Assembly: GCA_900767955.1 (NCBI GenBank)
Contig: CAAGBC010000038.1
Span: 1 to 64,000, forward strand
DNA: 64,000 nt
DNA from: Spirochaetia bacterium
GTDB lineage: Bacteria > Spirochaetota > Spirochaetia > Treponematales > Treponemataceae
Direction: 5' to 3'
A program made the translations under genes and the position numbers. Shown here in pieces: positions 35,499 through 45,312 of this stretch (position 1 is its first letter; each line of letters starts with the position of its first letter). The notes beneath the pieces were generated by a model. The model was given only the letters and a program-made list of their open reading frames with translations. It did no database searches and was not told the DNA's origin.

Positions 35499-36182
35499 AT
35501 GAGCAACAAAAACCAAAAGCTAATTCAAGGTTTACAACAAATAGGTTTTGAACAAAATTCCATTTCACCACTTGTAGAAAAAATGGAAAAATATATCAAT
35601 GAATTAATTTTATTCAATTCTGCATATAATCTAGTAAATACTAGCGATTATCAAGAAATTGTTATTCGCCATATTTTAGACAGTCTTGCCGCAGTTCCTG
35701 TAATAAAAACTTTGGCTCAAGAATTAAACACACCAACAATTTCTATTGGAGATATTGGTTCTGGTGGCGGATTACCTGGAATTCCTTTGGCAGCAGCACT
35801 TCCTGAATACAAATTTTCCCTTGTGGAACGCATGGATAAACGATGCGCATTCTTGGAAAATGAAAAAGCCATTTTAGGATTAACAAATCTCACAGTAATA
35901 AAATCAGAAGCAGAAAAAATTCCGCCAGAAACTTTTGACATTACAACTTTTAGAGCTTTTAGACCTTTAGACAAAAAAATTACAAATGCCTTAATTTCAT
36001 TAACAAAAACTGGTGGATACTTGGCCGCTTACAAAGCAAAATTATCAAGCATAAAAACAGAAATGGAAAGTATAAAAGACATTATTCCAGAATATGAAAT
36101 AAAAAAAATATCCGTTCCCTTTTTAACTGAATCAACTGAAGAAAAAGAAAGAGAACGGAATATCGTAGTTGTAAAAAAATAA
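35499..36182 (+). CDS. rsmG: 16S rRNA m7G527 methyltransferase
   Basis: The 227-residue Rossmann methyltransferase shows FNSAYNLVNTSDYQEIVIRH, the RHILDSLA block, the SAM motif IGDIGSGGGLPGIPLAAALP, ERMDKRCAFLENE and FRAFRPLDKKITN, all standard for RsmG. The start at 35499 (ATG) has GGAG 7 nt before it; the frame opens further upstream, but that part overlaps the previous gene. Its stop is immediately adjacent to the stop of the convergent TPR gene, with no spacer. Confidence 0.94.
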   Translation: MSNKNQKLIQGLQQIGFEQNSISPLVEKMEKYINELILFNSAYNLVNTSDYQEIVIRHILDSLAAVPVIKTLAQELNTPTISIGDIGSGGGLPGIPLAAALPEYKFSLVERMDKRCAFLENEKAILGLTNLTVIKSEAEKIPPETFDITTFRAFRPLDKKITNALISLTKTGGYLAAYKAKLSSIKTEMESIKDIIPEYEIKKISVPFLTESTEEKERERNIVVVKK

Positions 36183-37538
36183 TTAGTTTACATCAAGGCG
36201 TTTCAAAACTGCCACAAGTTTATTTTTTTCAATCAAGTCTATTGGACGACCTTCGACATATTTATGTGACTCATCAGTAAAAGTTCCTGCAGTAACACAG
36301 AAGCCTCTTTCACATTTTATATCACGCATTTTTGAATGGAAGTCTCTAACATATAATTCGCCAACGGCACCTGTGCTGCGGAAAAAGCGGAACAACTCTG
36401 TATCTTCCCATTTTGCAGATTCAACAGTACACAAAACTTCAATACTTTCTGCAGCAACAGAAATATCTTCAATTTTTACAAAGGCATCTTTGTAATATCC
36501 AGAAACAAATTTTCTACACAATGCAACAAAATCACTTGTTCCAGACATAATATACGCTTGCAAATTAGCATTTTGATTTAATTCTTGATAACGCTGAATT
36601 AAGCTATTTACATCTTTGTAGTTTGGAACAGTTGCTTGAATTTGGCGCAAATATGTAAGCGCTTTTGAAATATCATGCTTTGCAATATAAACATTTGCCA
36701 ATTTATAACAAATACTTGTTTTTATATCCTTTGGAATGTTTTCCAACTTATTAGCAATTTCATAATCTTGAATAGCTTTATCATATTGATTCTGTTTTTC
36801 ATGAATTGAACCTGCCGCTAAACAAGATTGTGCACCATAAATTGGATCAGGGCGTAAATGAACAAAGATTTTTATAGCTTTATCACTTAAACCTGTTTCT
36901 TCCATAGCAGAAGCCATATAAAACATTGCTTCTTTATTTTCTGGAGAAACATCTAATACTCTTTTTAGATATGTTAATGCTTCACGATATTTTTTTGCAT
37001 TATAAAGTGAATATGCTAAAGGTTCATATACTTCTACAGAATCAGGATTAATTGTCAAAGCTCGCTTTAAGCATAGAATTGATTTATCAAATTCCTTTTT
37101 TTCAAAGAATATTTTACCTAAATACAAATTGCCTTCAAAACTTTTAGGATTATCTCTTAAAATTTCAACAAAGGAACGACCAGATTCATCATAATGCGCT
37201 GTTTTATATGCACAAATTCCAAAACGCAAAATAACATTGTTTCTGTCAATTCCAGTGTGCATTTTTGATAAATTAAATAATGTATTATACAAAGGATATG
37301 CTTTTTCATAATCTTTTTCTGAATAATAAACATCAGAAAGAGCTGTAAGTGCAGAAATATTATGAGGGTCTTGAGATAATTTTTTTGTACATTCTTTTAC
37401 AATAACACTTTTATTTTTTGGTAAACTACCCTTGTTTGTTTGGATTCCTTTACTTTTTCTACTTGTAACTGCCATTAATACAATAATTAAAACAGCTGCA
37501 ATAATTACTGCTAAAAGAATAGAAATTAAACTCATCAT
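36183..37538 (-). CDS. Membrane-anchored TPR protein
   Basis: The 451-residue protein has one N-terminal membrane helix (SLISILLAVIIAAVLIIVLMAV) and then a run of about seven tetratricopeptide repeats (PHNISALTALSDVYYSEKDY, GNLYLGKIFFEKKEFDKS, PLAYSLYNAKKYREALTYL and others). A C-terminal domain (about residue 340 on) resembles a restriction-endonuclease-like or Mrr-like fold (FFRSTGAVGELYVRDF, ERGFCVTAGTF) but I cannot be sure. Function is unknown; scaffolding at the membrane is likely. Two ATGs in tandem follow AGAGG; the second (37535) has the better spacing. Confidence 0.75.
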   Translation of the reverse strand: MMSLISILLAVIIAAVLIIVLMAVTSRKSKGIQTNKGSLPKNKSVIVKECTKKLSQDPHNISALTALSDVYYSEKDYEKAYPLYNTLFNLSKMHTGIDRNNVILRFGICAYKTAHYDESGRSFVEILRDNPKSFEGNLYLGKIFFEKKEFDKSILCLKRALTINPDSVEVYEPLAYSLYNAKKYREALTYLKRVLDVSPENKEAMFYMASAMEETGLSDKAIKIFVHLRPDPIYGAQSCLAAGSIHEKQNQYDKAIQDYEIANKLENIPKDIKTSICYKLANVYIAKHDISKALTYLRQIQATVPNYKDVNSLIQRYQELNQNANLQAYIMSGTSDFVALCRKFVSGYYKDAFVKIEDISVAAESIEVLCTVESAKWEDTELFRFFRSTGAVGELYVRDFHSKMRDIKCERGFCVTAGTFTDESHKYVEGRPIDLIEKNKLVAVLKRLDVN

Positions 37539-37734
37539 TACCTCTCATAAAAAGTTAATGAATAAAACATCAGTTTTAGGGATTAACTTTTTCGTTGTTT
37601 CATAATGAATATAAGAAACAACAGTATATATTTTAGTTTGCAACGCAAACTATTAAAAATAAAAATTGACGATATTTTAGTCAGTTTTTATCTTATACTC
37701 CGTATAACTTCATTAAATAATTTTATTTTGCACA

Positions 37735-38904
37735 TTATTTTTTTAAGCTTTTTACCATTTCTGCAATTTTTGAAACAGCAATTTTTATTTTTTCAATATC
37801 GGTAGCATAACAACAGCGAATAAATCCTTCACCACCAGCACCAAAAGCTGTTCCTGGAACTACAGCTACATTATATTCTTCAATAAGTTTTGTAGCAAAT
37901 TCTTCACTGGAAATTCCTGTAGAACGAATATCTGGGAACATATAAAATGCTCCTTCTGGCTCAACAACAGGCAATCCCATTTCCATAAAAGCTTTGTACA
38001 TATAATTACGACGCTGCTGATAACTTACACGCATTTTTTCAACTTCATTCCAGCCGTTACGCAAACCTTCCATAGCAGCATATTGGCTAAAAATCGGAGC
38101 ACAAATTGTTGCATACTGATGTAATTTGAAACATTGTGCTACTAAATCTTCAGGAGCAGCAACATAACCAATACGCCAACCAGTCATAGCAAAAGATTTT
38201 GAAAAACCATTCAAAATGATTGTATAATCTTTCATTCCTGGGAAACTTCCGATTGAAGTATGTTTGTATTCGTCGTAAACAAGTTCTGAATAAATTTCGT
38301 CACTAACACACCAAAGCTGATGTTTTTTTACAACTTCTGCAATTTTAGCTAATTCATCAGCAGGACACATTTTTCCAGTAGGATTACTTGGTGAACAGAA
38401 CATTAAAGCTTTTGTATTTGGTGTAATAACTTTTTCAATTTCTTCTGCAGTAGGATAAAATCCAGTTACACTTGTATCAAGATGAATTACTTTTGCATCA
38501 CACAAAGTTGTCAAAGGCTGGTAAGAAACATAACAAGGTTCACAAACAATAATTTCATCCCCAGGATTCAAAATTGAACGAAGAATAATATCAACAGCTT
38601 CTGAAGCTCCAACTGTAACAAGAATTTCGTTCTTTGGATTATAGTGCAAACCGTATTTTACAAGATATTTTGCAATTTCTTCACGAAGTTCTAACAAACC
38701 CCAGTTTGATGTATATGAAGTATGACCTTTTTCTATGTGATAAAATGCTTCTTCACGCATTACCCAAGGAGTTGCAAAATCTGGTTCACCAACACCAAGT
38801 GTAATAATATCGTCTCTTCCAATTACTAAATCAAAAAACTTACGAATTGCAGATGGAGGTGTTTCCATCATTTTTTTTGAAAATCTATCTTCACGCGTAT
38901 TCAT
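37735..38904 (-). CDS. Class I/II pyridoxal-phosphate aminotransferase
   Basis: The 389-residue enzyme has the fold-type I aminotransferase blocks: GVGEPDFATP, the substrate block SNPTGKMCP, SDEIYSELVY, and the PLP lysine in LNGFSKSFAMTGWRIGY, with the late Arg in GGEGFIRCCYA. The group includes aspartate and aromatic aminotransferases; the substrate is not clear from sequence. It is directly downstream of an Lrp-type regulator whose stop overlaps its start, so the regulator and enzyme are coupled and may share an amino-acid ligand. Confidence 0.92.
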   Translation of the reverse strand: MNTREDRFSKKMMETPPSAIRKFFDLVIGRDDIITLGVGEPDFATPWVMREEAFYHIEKGHTSYTSNWGLLELREEIAKYLVKYGLHYNPKNEILVTVGASEAVDIILRSILNPGDEIIVCEPCYVSYQPLTTLCDAKVIHLDTSVTGFYPTAEEIEKVITPNTKALMFCSPSNPTGKMCPADELAKIAEVVKKHQLWCVSDEIYSELVYDEYKHTSIGSFPGMKDYTIILNGFSKSFAMTGWRIGYVAAPEDLVAQCFKLHQYATICAPIFSQYAAMEGLRNGWNEVEKMRVSYQQRRNYMYKAFMEMGLPVVEPEGAFYMFPDIRSTGISSEEFATKLIEEYNVAVVPGTAFGAGGEGFIRCCYATDIEKIKIAVSKIAEMVKSLKK

Positions 38905-39389
38905 TATGCAGTAACTCCTTCTCTGTTATCTCTGTCTTGTTCAACATAAACAATGTCATTTTCTTTGTAAGTTTTAAGAATAAAACTTGTTTTTGTACCA
39001 CGAACACCATCAAGTGTTGAAAGTTTATTTGAGACAAAAGAAGCAACTTCTTGTAATGAATCACCTTCTATAATGACTTTTAAATCATAACCACCGCTCA
39101 TTAAATACAATGAACGCACTTGTGGAAAACGATATATTCTATCAGCAAGAGCATCAAATCCATGTTCGCGTTCTGGAACAACTTGGATTTCAATTTCTGC
39201 ACAAACTTTTTCTTTTGTTTCTTTAATTTTTTCTGGATTTACTATGGCCGCGTATTTTAAAATAATTCCTTCATCTTCAAAAGATTTGATTATCGCCTGC
39301 ACTTCTTCAGGTGTTTTTTTTGTCATAGCTGCAATATCTTCCACAGATAAACGCGCATTTTGACGCAATAAATCAAGGATTTCGTCCAT
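38904..39389 (-). CDS. Lrp/AsnC-family transcriptional regulator
   Basis: The 161-residue protein has an N-terminal HTH (DEILDLLRQNARLSVEDIAAMTKKTPEEVQ) and a C-terminal RAM/ACT-like ligand domain (EREHGFDALADRIYRF, LMSGGYDLKVIIEG). It likely controls its own operon with the aminotransferase in response to an amino acid. The start at 39389 is supported by GGGGGA upstream; the frame is open further (to 39461) but that part has no ribosome-binding site and reads through the probable promoter. Confidence 0.9.
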   Translation of the reverse strand: MDEILDLLRQNARLSVEDIAAMTKKTPEEVQAIIKSFEDEGIILKYAAIVNPEKIKETKEKVCAEIEIQVVPEREHGFDALADRIYRFPQVRSLYLMSGGYDLKVIIEGDSLQEVASFVSNKLSTLDGVRGTKTSFILKTYKENDIVYVEQDRDNREGVTA

Positions 39390-39549
39390 AAGTATTCCCC
39401 CATACATTTTTATATACGAATTGTAATACACTATGTTATCCGATTTAACGCATTTCTTCAATGATTTTTTTTATTGTGTTTTTTTTATTGCCGATTTACA
39501 CGCAAAAAACTATTTTCAAAGTAGATATAAAAAACGGAGGTATTAAAAA

Positions 39550-39978
39550 ATGAAAAAAGTAGCAATGATTTTACTAACTTCATTATTGTGTCTAAGTGTA
39601 TTCGCTAAAGACAAAAAATTAGATTTGGGACAAGACCAAGCAAACCCCGATGATTACTTCAACCCAGATCCAGGAGCTTACATCATCGATACAGACTCCA
39701 TTCCAGGAAGTTTTAGAGATGAAATTGACTTTATCAATCTATCTGAAGATTCACAAATTACTTTCCTTGTATATGCAAGTAATTCACTTACAGAAGATTG
39801 GGTACAAGTTGGAGCGGTTCACTTAGACGATTATGGTGACGATGGCGAAGTTGAGTCAGAAATTCCCAACAGTCTTTACACCTTTAGATATTTCAAAGTC
39901 GAACCAACAAATGAAAACAAATATTACTACGATACATCAAAATCCTTTGGTGACCTAATTATAAAAGTAAAATCATAA
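39550..39978 (+). CDS. Small secreted acidic protein
   Basis: The 142-residue protein has a signal peptide (MILLTSLLCLSVFAKD) and an acidic mature part (DQANPDDYFNPDPGAYIID, beta-rich SQITFLVYASNSLT). No Cys, no lipobox. A strong CGGAGG ribosome-binding site precedes the ATG. Function is not recognised. It lies between the Lrp regulator (divergent) and metH (convergent), and a strong hairpin follows it. Confidence 0.7.
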   Translation: MKKVAMILLTSLLCLSVFAKDKKLDLGQDQANPDDYFNPDPGAYIIDTDSIPGSFRDEIDFINLSEDSQITFLVYASNSLTEDWVQVGAVHLDDYGDDGEVESEIPNSLYTFRYFKVEPTNENKYYYDTSKSFGDLIIKVKS

Positions 39979-39992
39979 CAAAAAGTATTTTT

Positions 39993-40031
39993 GGTTTTAG
40001 GGCAAGTTTACCCCTTTATTGCCCTAAAACC
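39993..40031. terminator. Strong hairpin between convergent genes
   Basis: GGTTTTAGGGCAA (39993-40005) pairs perfectly with TTGCCCTAAAACC (40019-40031) over 13 bp with a 13-nt loop. On the minus strand it is followed by an A-rich rather than T-rich run; on the plus strand by few T. It most likely ends both the 39550 gene and metH. Confidence 0.7.
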
Positions 40032-40034
40032 ATC

Positions 40035-42527
40035 CTATTTAACTAAAATCTTTTTTGCAAAATTAACAGTATCCATAGCATCTTTAGCAAAATAATCAGC
40101 ACCAATACTATCTGCATATTCTTGTGTCATTACGGCGCCACCTACACAAACTTTTACATCTGGAAGTTCTTTGCGCAATAATTCAATAGTTTTTTTCATA
40201 GCAGGAACAGTAGTTGTCATTAATGCACTTAATCCCACAACTTTTACATTTTCAGACTTACATTTTTCAACAACAACTTCCGCAGGAACATCTTTTCCTA
40301 AATCGAACACAGTAAAATCATAATTTTCTAATAATACTTTTACAATGTTTTTACCAATATCGTGAATATCCCCATGAACTGTAGCAATAACAACTTTGCC
40401 TTTACTACTTCCCTTTTTTCCTGTTTTTTCAAGATAGGATTTTATTTTATCAAAAGCAGATTTTGCAGCTTCCGCAGCCATTAAAAGTTGTGGCAAATAC
40501 ATTGTTTTTTCTTCAAAACGCTTTCCCACAAAATCAAGACCTGGAATTAATTTAGAATTAATTATTTCAACAGCTTCGTATTTTTGGCTTTCTAGCAATT
40601 CCTCTGTAATTTTTGCAGAATCTTCTTTTAACCCGTGAACAATGGCATATTGCAAAGAACCTACTTCAAATAAACCTGAATTACTTTCAGATGACAAAGC
40701 AGTTTTTTCCGCAGGAACATTAGCTATCACAGGAACCACAGCAGAAGCAGCGATTTCTTTTGATTTATCATAATTTTCAGAAAAATTAATATAATCTAAA
40801 CAATCTTTATCAAAGCCTTTTAGCAAACAGAAACTATAAAAAACTTTTTTCATTTCCATAGAAAGTGGATTCATAATTGCGGAACTTAATCCATTTTCCA
40901 AAGCCAATGCAAAAAATGTAGAAGTTACAATTTCACGATTTGGCAAACCAAAGGAAATATTAGAAACACCCAAAATTGTATTTATTCCCTTTTGTGTCAT
41001 ATATTTTACAGTTTCTAAAGTTGCTTTTGCCGCATTTATATCTGAACTAACAGCCATTGTAAGGGCATCAACAACAATATCTTTTTTGGCGATTCCGTAT
41101 TTTTGAGCTGTGGCAATTATTTTTTCTGCAATTTTAATTCTGCCTTCGCTAGTTTCTGGAATTCCAGTTTCATCAAGAGTTAATGCAACAACAACGCCAC
41201 CGTATTTTTTTACAATGGGGAACACAGCTTCCATAACTTCTGTTTTTCCATTAACAGAATTCACCAAAGCCTTGCCGTTGTAACGACGCAACGCTGCTTC
41301 CAAAACTTCTGGGCTTGCAGTATCAATTTGCAAAGGCAAACTAGTTACACCTTGCAATTCAGTCATCACTTGAACCATCATTTCTTTTTCATCAATTTCT
41401 GGCAGGCCCACATTTACATCAAGAATTTTTGCATTTGCGTTTTCTTGTTCCAAACCTTGATGAATAATATACGGAATATCTTTATCTCTTAACGCTTGTT
41501 TAAATTTTTTCTTGCCAGTAGGATTAATTCGTTCCCCAATCAAAACAGGAACATTTTTTGCACCAATTTCAACAGCTTGACTGTAAGAAGTAACAACTGT
41601 TTTATTTTTTACTTCCACAGGAACTAATTTTTGATTTTTCAATAAAGTTGTTACAGCTTTTATATATTCTGGAGTTGTTCCACAGCAACCACCAACAACA
41701 CAAGCCCCAATTTCCACAATTTCTTTCATATATGAAGCAAATTCAGTGGCGTTTACATCATACACAGTTTTTCCATCAACCACACGAGGAAGCCCCGCAT
41801 TTGGATTTACAATCACAGGAACAGAAGCAGCAGCAACCAAACGAGGAACAACATTTTTCATTTGTTTTGGGCCTAAACTACAATTCAAACCAATTGCATC
41901 AACGCCTAAACCTTCTAACATAGCAACCATAGTTTCTGGATTTGCACCAGTTAGCAAATGACATTGTTCATCATAAACATTAGTAACTAAAATTGGCAAA
42001 TCATCTTTTTTACATTCGCAACGAACTTCTTTTGCAGCAAGAACACAAGCCTTTGTTTCATAGCTGTCATTCATTGTTTCAATTAAAATTCCGTCTACAT
42101 TTTCTTGCAAACCAAGTCTTATAGTTTTTTTGAATAAATTTACAGCATCTTCAAAATCTAAATCACCCATTGGTTTCAAAAGTTTTCCGCAAGGCCCAAT
42201 ATCAAACACAATAAAACAGTTTTGATTAGGATTTTGTTTTGCAAAACGATTTCTTGCTTCATTTGCATTATTCACAGCGCCTTTTATAATAGAAGAAAGT
42301 TCATCATCAGAAAATTTAGATTCATAAGCACCAAAGGAGTTTGTTTTTACAATATTTGCACCAGCACAAAAATATTCATAGTGAAGATTTATTATTTTTT
42401 CAGAAAAACGAACATTCCAAGTTTCTGGTAATTCTCCAGGTTTTAAGCCTTGTTGTTGCAAAACAGAACCTGTTCCGCCATCAAAAAATAAAATTTCTTT
42501 ACCTAAAAGTGATTTTAAACTTGCCAT
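40035..42527 (-). CDS. metH: Cobalamin-dependent methionine synthase, without reactivation domain
   Basis: The 830-residue protein has the homocysteine domain (FFDGGTGSVLQQQGLKPGE, ALNCSLGP-like and the zinc Cys pair GGCCGTTPEY), the pterin/methyltetrahydrofolate domain (LIGERINPTGKKKFKQAL, QIDTASPEVLEAAL), the cap domain, and the B12-binding domain with HGDIHDIGKNIV and VGLSALMTTTV. It ends there, about 330-350 residues short of full MetH, because the S-adenosylmethionine reactivation domain is missing. Such short forms need another means of reducing cob(II)alamin. An AGGAAT ribosome-binding site overlaps the end of the upstream DNA methyltransferase gene, so they are one operon. Confidence 0.93.
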   Translation of the reverse strand: MASLKSLLGKEILFFDGGTGSVLQQQGLKPGELPETWNVRFSEKIINLHYEYFCAGANIVKTNSFGAYESKFSDDELSSIIKGAVNNANEARNRFAKQNPNQNCFIVFDIGPCGKLLKPMGDLDFEDAVNLFKKTIRLGLQENVDGILIETMNDSYETKACVLAAKEVRCECKKDDLPILVTNVYDEQCHLLTGANPETMVAMLEGLGVDAIGLNCSLGPKQMKNVVPRLVAAASVPVIVNPNAGLPRVVDGKTVYDVNATEFASYMKEIVEIGACVVGGCCGTTPEYIKAVTTLLKNQKLVPVEVKNKTVVTSYSQAVEIGAKNVPVLIGERINPTGKKKFKQALRDKDIPYIIHQGLEQENANAKILDVNVGLPEIDEKEMMVQVMTELQGVTSLPLQIDTASPEVLEAALRRYNGKALVNSVNGKTEVMEAVFPIVKKYGGVVVALTLDETGIPETSEGRIKIAEKIIATAQKYGIAKKDIVVDALTMAVSSDINAAKATLETVKYMTQKGINTILGVSNISFGLPNREIVTSTFFALALENGLSSAIMNPLSMEMKKVFYSFCLLKGFDKDCLDYINFSENYDKSKEIAASAVVPVIANVPAEKTALSSESNSGLFEVGSLQYAIVHGLKEDSAKITEELLESQKYEAVEIINSKLIPGLDFVGKRFEEKTMYLPQLLMAAEAAKSAFDKIKSYLEKTGKKGSSKGKVVIATVHGDIHDIGKNIVKVLLENYDFTVFDLGKDVPAEVVVEKCKSENVKVVGLSALMTTTVPAMKKTIELLRKELPDVKVCVGGAVMTQEYADSIGADYFAKDAMDTVNFAKKILVK

Positions 42528-42533
42528 AAATTC

Positions 42534-43475
42534 CTACTTTTGAAGATATTTTTTTTGTTCGCTGTTTGTGTTTCGTTCCCAAAAAACACCATCAACATAA
42601 CCTTGAATTGATTTATCTAATTCTGCTTTTTCCAAACGATATTCAGCCCAGGCACAATAAGTTTGATTCATTTCAATTCCGCAAAAATTTCTTCCCAGTT
42701 TTTTTGCAGTTACACTTGTAGAACCAGAACCTAAAAATGGGTCAAAAACAAAATCTCCTTTATTGGAACTAGCAAGAATTAACTTTGCCAATAATTTTTC
42801 TGGTTTTTGCGTTGGATGTGCTGTATTTTCTGGCATAGACCAATAGGGAATAGAAATATCATCCCAAAAATTTGATGGATATGTATTTCTGAATTTTCCA
42901 TCAGAAGTTTCTTCCCAATCTTTTGGTTTTCCATCATCTTTGTAGGGAGCAATAACTTTTCTTCTTGTTTTTACATCATCAATATTAAAAGTGTAATTAT
43001 CTGATTTTACAGCAAACCAAATATCTTCCATGCCGTTTTTCCAATTTTGCATTGCACCACGACCTTTTTCACGCTGCCAAGTAATTCTGTTCATAACTGT
43101 AAAATGTCGTTCCAAAACTCTGTGAATTGCGGAACTACACTTCCAATCACAGCAAACATAAATAGAAGCATTTGGTTTAAGAATTGGTTCAATAAGGCTA
43201 ATCCATTTTTCTGTATATTCTTCATAATCTTGTTCTTTTAATGTATGAAAAGTATTTCCGTGAAAATTCTTTTCCAAGTTATATGGAGGGTCTGCAATTA
43301 GCAAATCTACAAAACTATTAGGCAACAAAGGCAAAACTTCATTTGTATTTCCAAAAATAGTTTTATTTGTAATTTCATCAACGCCAATTTTTTGTTCAAC
43401 TTTTATACATCGTGAAAGATATTCTTTTCCTTCTTCTGCAGAAAAATCTATAGTCTTATTTTTTTCAGATTTCAT
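42534..43475 (-). CDS. Amino-methyltransferase acting on DNA, beta class, orphan
   Basis: The 313-residue enzyme has the catalytic DPPY (residues 62-65 in LLIADPPYNLEKNF) ahead of the SAM-binding motif FVFDPFLGSGSTSVTAKK (about 245). That order marks the beta class of N6-adenine or N4-cytosine methyltransferases; TAHPTQKPEKL is the family helix. No restriction partner lies beside it, so it is likely regulatory or a solitary methylase. The specificity cannot be read from sequence here. It is inside an operon of the phosphoesterase, this gene and metH; the last two overlap in their ribosome-binding region. Confidence 0.9.
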   Translation of the reverse strand: MKSEKNKTIDFSAEEGKEYLSRCIKVEQKIGVDEITNKTIFGNTNEVLPLLPNSFVDLLIADPPYNLEKNFHGNTFHTLKEQDYEEYTEKWISLIEPILKPNASIYVCCDWKCSSAIHRVLERHFTVMNRITWQREKGRGAMQNWKNGMEDIWFAVKSDNYTFNIDDVKTRRKVIAPYKDDGKPKDWEETSDGKFRNTYPSNFWDDISIPYWSMPENTAHPTQKPEKLLAKLILASSNKGDFVFDPFLGSGSTSVTAKKLGRNFCGIEMNQTYCAWAEYRLEKAELDKSIQGYVDGVFWERNTNSEQKKYLQK

Positions 43476-43477
43476 TC

Positions 43478-44563
43478 TTATTTTCCTATAACAAATTCAT
43501 CTAACATTTTATTCTGAATATCTTTTACAAGAACTTTTATTTCTTTATCTGAAACTGTAAACAATCCGTAACCGTATTTTCCTGTAATAGTTTTTGCGTA
43601 ATATCCAGAATTTTCATTTGCAGAAACATGAGATAATCTTGCACTAACACAAGGCAATGTAACATAAGTAATTCCGTTAATTTTTGTTGTTCTATCATAA
43701 AAATGATTATGTCCGTTAATTACTAAATCAACATCATATTTTTCCATTACAGGAACTACTGTTCCACGGAATTTCTTTTGTGAATAATCAGGCAATGTGG
43801 AAACATAAGGCCCAATATGAAAAACAACAATTGTCCACAAACTATTATTTTCTTTTAATGTATTTTCAAGCCACTCAATTTGTTCAGAACCTTCGTTAAA
43901 AGTCAAATTTGAATCAAGCACAACAAAACGAGTATTTCCGTAGGTAAAGGAATAATAACGATTATCTAACGCCAAAAATGACTGAAATAAATTTAAGCCA
44001 ACATCATTATTTCCTTCACAAGCGGCAAAAGGGAATCCCTGCAAAATCGGCATTTTCTGAAAAAAGTTTTCTTGCCAATTTTTTAATTTTCCATTTTCAA
44101 GCATATCACCTGCAGAAACAATAAAATCAGGATTTTCAGATGCAATTTTTACAAAGCCTCTTTCTGTAGCATCAGCAAATGTTTGATGATCTGCCATTCC
44201 CACAAATGTAAATTCTGCATCCTTTGATTTTGGCGCAGTAAAATAAACTTTTTTTTCACCTTTTACTTGATAAAAATATTTTTCACCAGCTTCAAGGTTA
44301 GTAAAATCTACATAATAACCAAATTTTTTACCATTTATAGTATTTTCCACAGGAACTATTTTTTGAGTTTTTCCACCAACTTTTCCAAAAGTTACTTTAG
44401 CTTTTTTATTATAATTCCAAATTAAACGGTAACCATCATCTGTTAAACGCAAAATACTTGGGCGAATAACTTCTTCTGGATTTTCTGTAATTTTATATTC
44501 TTTTGCAAAAATCAAAGTTGAACAAAATAAAATTCCTAAACACATTAAAATATTTTTTTTCAT
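43478..44563 (-). CDS. Secreted metallophosphoesterase with fibronectin-type N-domain
   Basis: The 361-residue protein has a signal peptide (NILMCLGILFCSTLIFAK), a short beta domain (about residues 30-110, purple-acid-phosphatase N-domain type, RLIWNYNKKAKVTFG) and a calcineurin-like phosphoesterase domain: FVGMADHQTF, IVSAGDMLENG, CEGNNDVG, FHIGPY and INGHNHFYDRT, which bind two metal ions. It should remove phosphate from extracellular or periplasmic substrates. GGAG lies 5 nt before the ATG. It precedes the methyltransferase gene by 2 bp, the reason for grouping them. Confidence 0.87.
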   Translation of the reverse strand: MKKNILMCLGILFCSTLIFAKEYKITENPEEVIRPSILRLTDDGYRLIWNYNKKAKVTFGKVGGKTQKIVPVENTINGKKFGYYVDFTNLEAGEKYFYQVKGEKKVYFTAPKSKDAEFTFVGMADHQTFADATERGFVKIASENPDFIVSAGDMLENGKLKNWQENFFQKMPILQGFPFAACEGNNDVGLNLFQSFLALDNRYYSFTYGNTRFVVLDSNLTFNEGSEQIEWLENTLKENNSLWTIVVFHIGPYVSTLPDYSQKKFRGTVVPVMEKYDVDLVINGHNHFYDRTTKINGITYVTLPCVSARLSHVSANENSGYYAKTITGKYGYGLFTVSDKEIKVLVKDIQNKMLDEFVIGK

Positions 44564-44651
44564 AACTACTCCAATAAAATGGGATGAAGAAATGTGAATT
44601 TCCGATTTGGCTTTTACGCTGTTTTGTAATGTAGTAAAAACAACATTTAAT

Positions 44652-44691
44652 AAAAAAGCTGTCTAAAGTTTTACCTCTAAGACAGCTTTTA
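44652..44691 (-). terminator. Terminator of the his genes
   Basis: Minus-strand AAAGCTGTCT pairs with AGACAGCTTT, with an AT-rich loop and a T tract. It lies just after the hisB stop codon. Confidence 0.85.
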
Positions 44692-44694
44692 TAA

Positions 44695-45312
44695 TTATAC
44701 AATTACACCTTTTGTAGAAGGAATTGTTCCCTGTCGTCTTGAATCAATTTCTACCGCATTTCTAATTGCTCTTGCACAAGCCTTAAAAAGACCCTCCATT
44801 TTGTGATGATCACTTCTGCCCCGCAAAATATCAAGATGCAAATTACAACAAGCAGAATTAACAAAACCCTGCCAAAAATCTTCAAAACAATCAGTTTGGA
44901 AACTTGCCTGTTTTCCGTCTGTAACAGAAACCAAAGGAATTCCAGTTAATTCAGAATTGCAAACTAAGTAAGGACGACCACCAAAATCTACTGCCGCACG
45001 AGCTAAAGTTTCGTCCATTGGATAAGTAAAACATCCACTTCTGAAAATACCAGCACAATTGCCCAAAGCTTTTGCAAAACACATTCCCAAAACAATTCCA
45101 GTATCTTCTATTAAATGATGCTGATCTACTTCCAAATCACCTTTAATAGTTCCGCTTAAATCAAAAAGTCCGTGTTTACAAAAAGAAGTAAGCATATGAT
45201 TAAAAAATCCAATAGGATTTTCCACTTCACATTTTCCAGTTCCATCAAGATTAAGGGTTAAAGTAATCTGTGTTTCACCAGTATTTCTTTCTATTGTAGC
45301 AATGCGTTCCAT
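44695..45312 (-). CDS. hisB: Imidazoleglycerol-phosphate dehydratase
   Basis: The 205-residue enzyme performs a late step of histidine synthesis (imidazoleglycerol phosphate to imidazole acetol phosphate) with manganese bound by His-rich motifs: DQHHLIEDTGI and RSDHHKMEGLFKA, plus FFNHMLTSFCKHG. The length is that of the monofunctional enzyme. It overlaps the end of hisG (TAATG), so the two are translationally coupled. No other his genes are in this window, so the pathway is split in the genome. Confidence 0.96.
   Translation of the reverse strand: MERIATIERNTGETQITLTLNLDGTGKCEVENPIGFFNHMLTSFCKHGLFDLSGTIKGDLEVDQHHLIEDTGIVLGMCFAKALGNCAGIFRSGCFTYPMDETLARAAVDFGGRPYLVCNSELTGIPLVSVTDGKQASFQTDCFEDFWQGFVNSACCNLHLDILRGRSDHHKMEGLFKACARAIRNAVEIDSRRQGTIPSTKGVIV

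Noticed and set aside
42528..43600. Cobalamin or SAM riboswitch before metH
   Set aside because: metH starts directly after the methylase gene. No long leader or conserved riboswitch core is present.
44493..44702. A 69-codon minus-strand frame between hisB and the phosphoesterase
   Set aside because: It reads through the his terminator and overlaps the phosphoesterase start; no ribosome-binding site.
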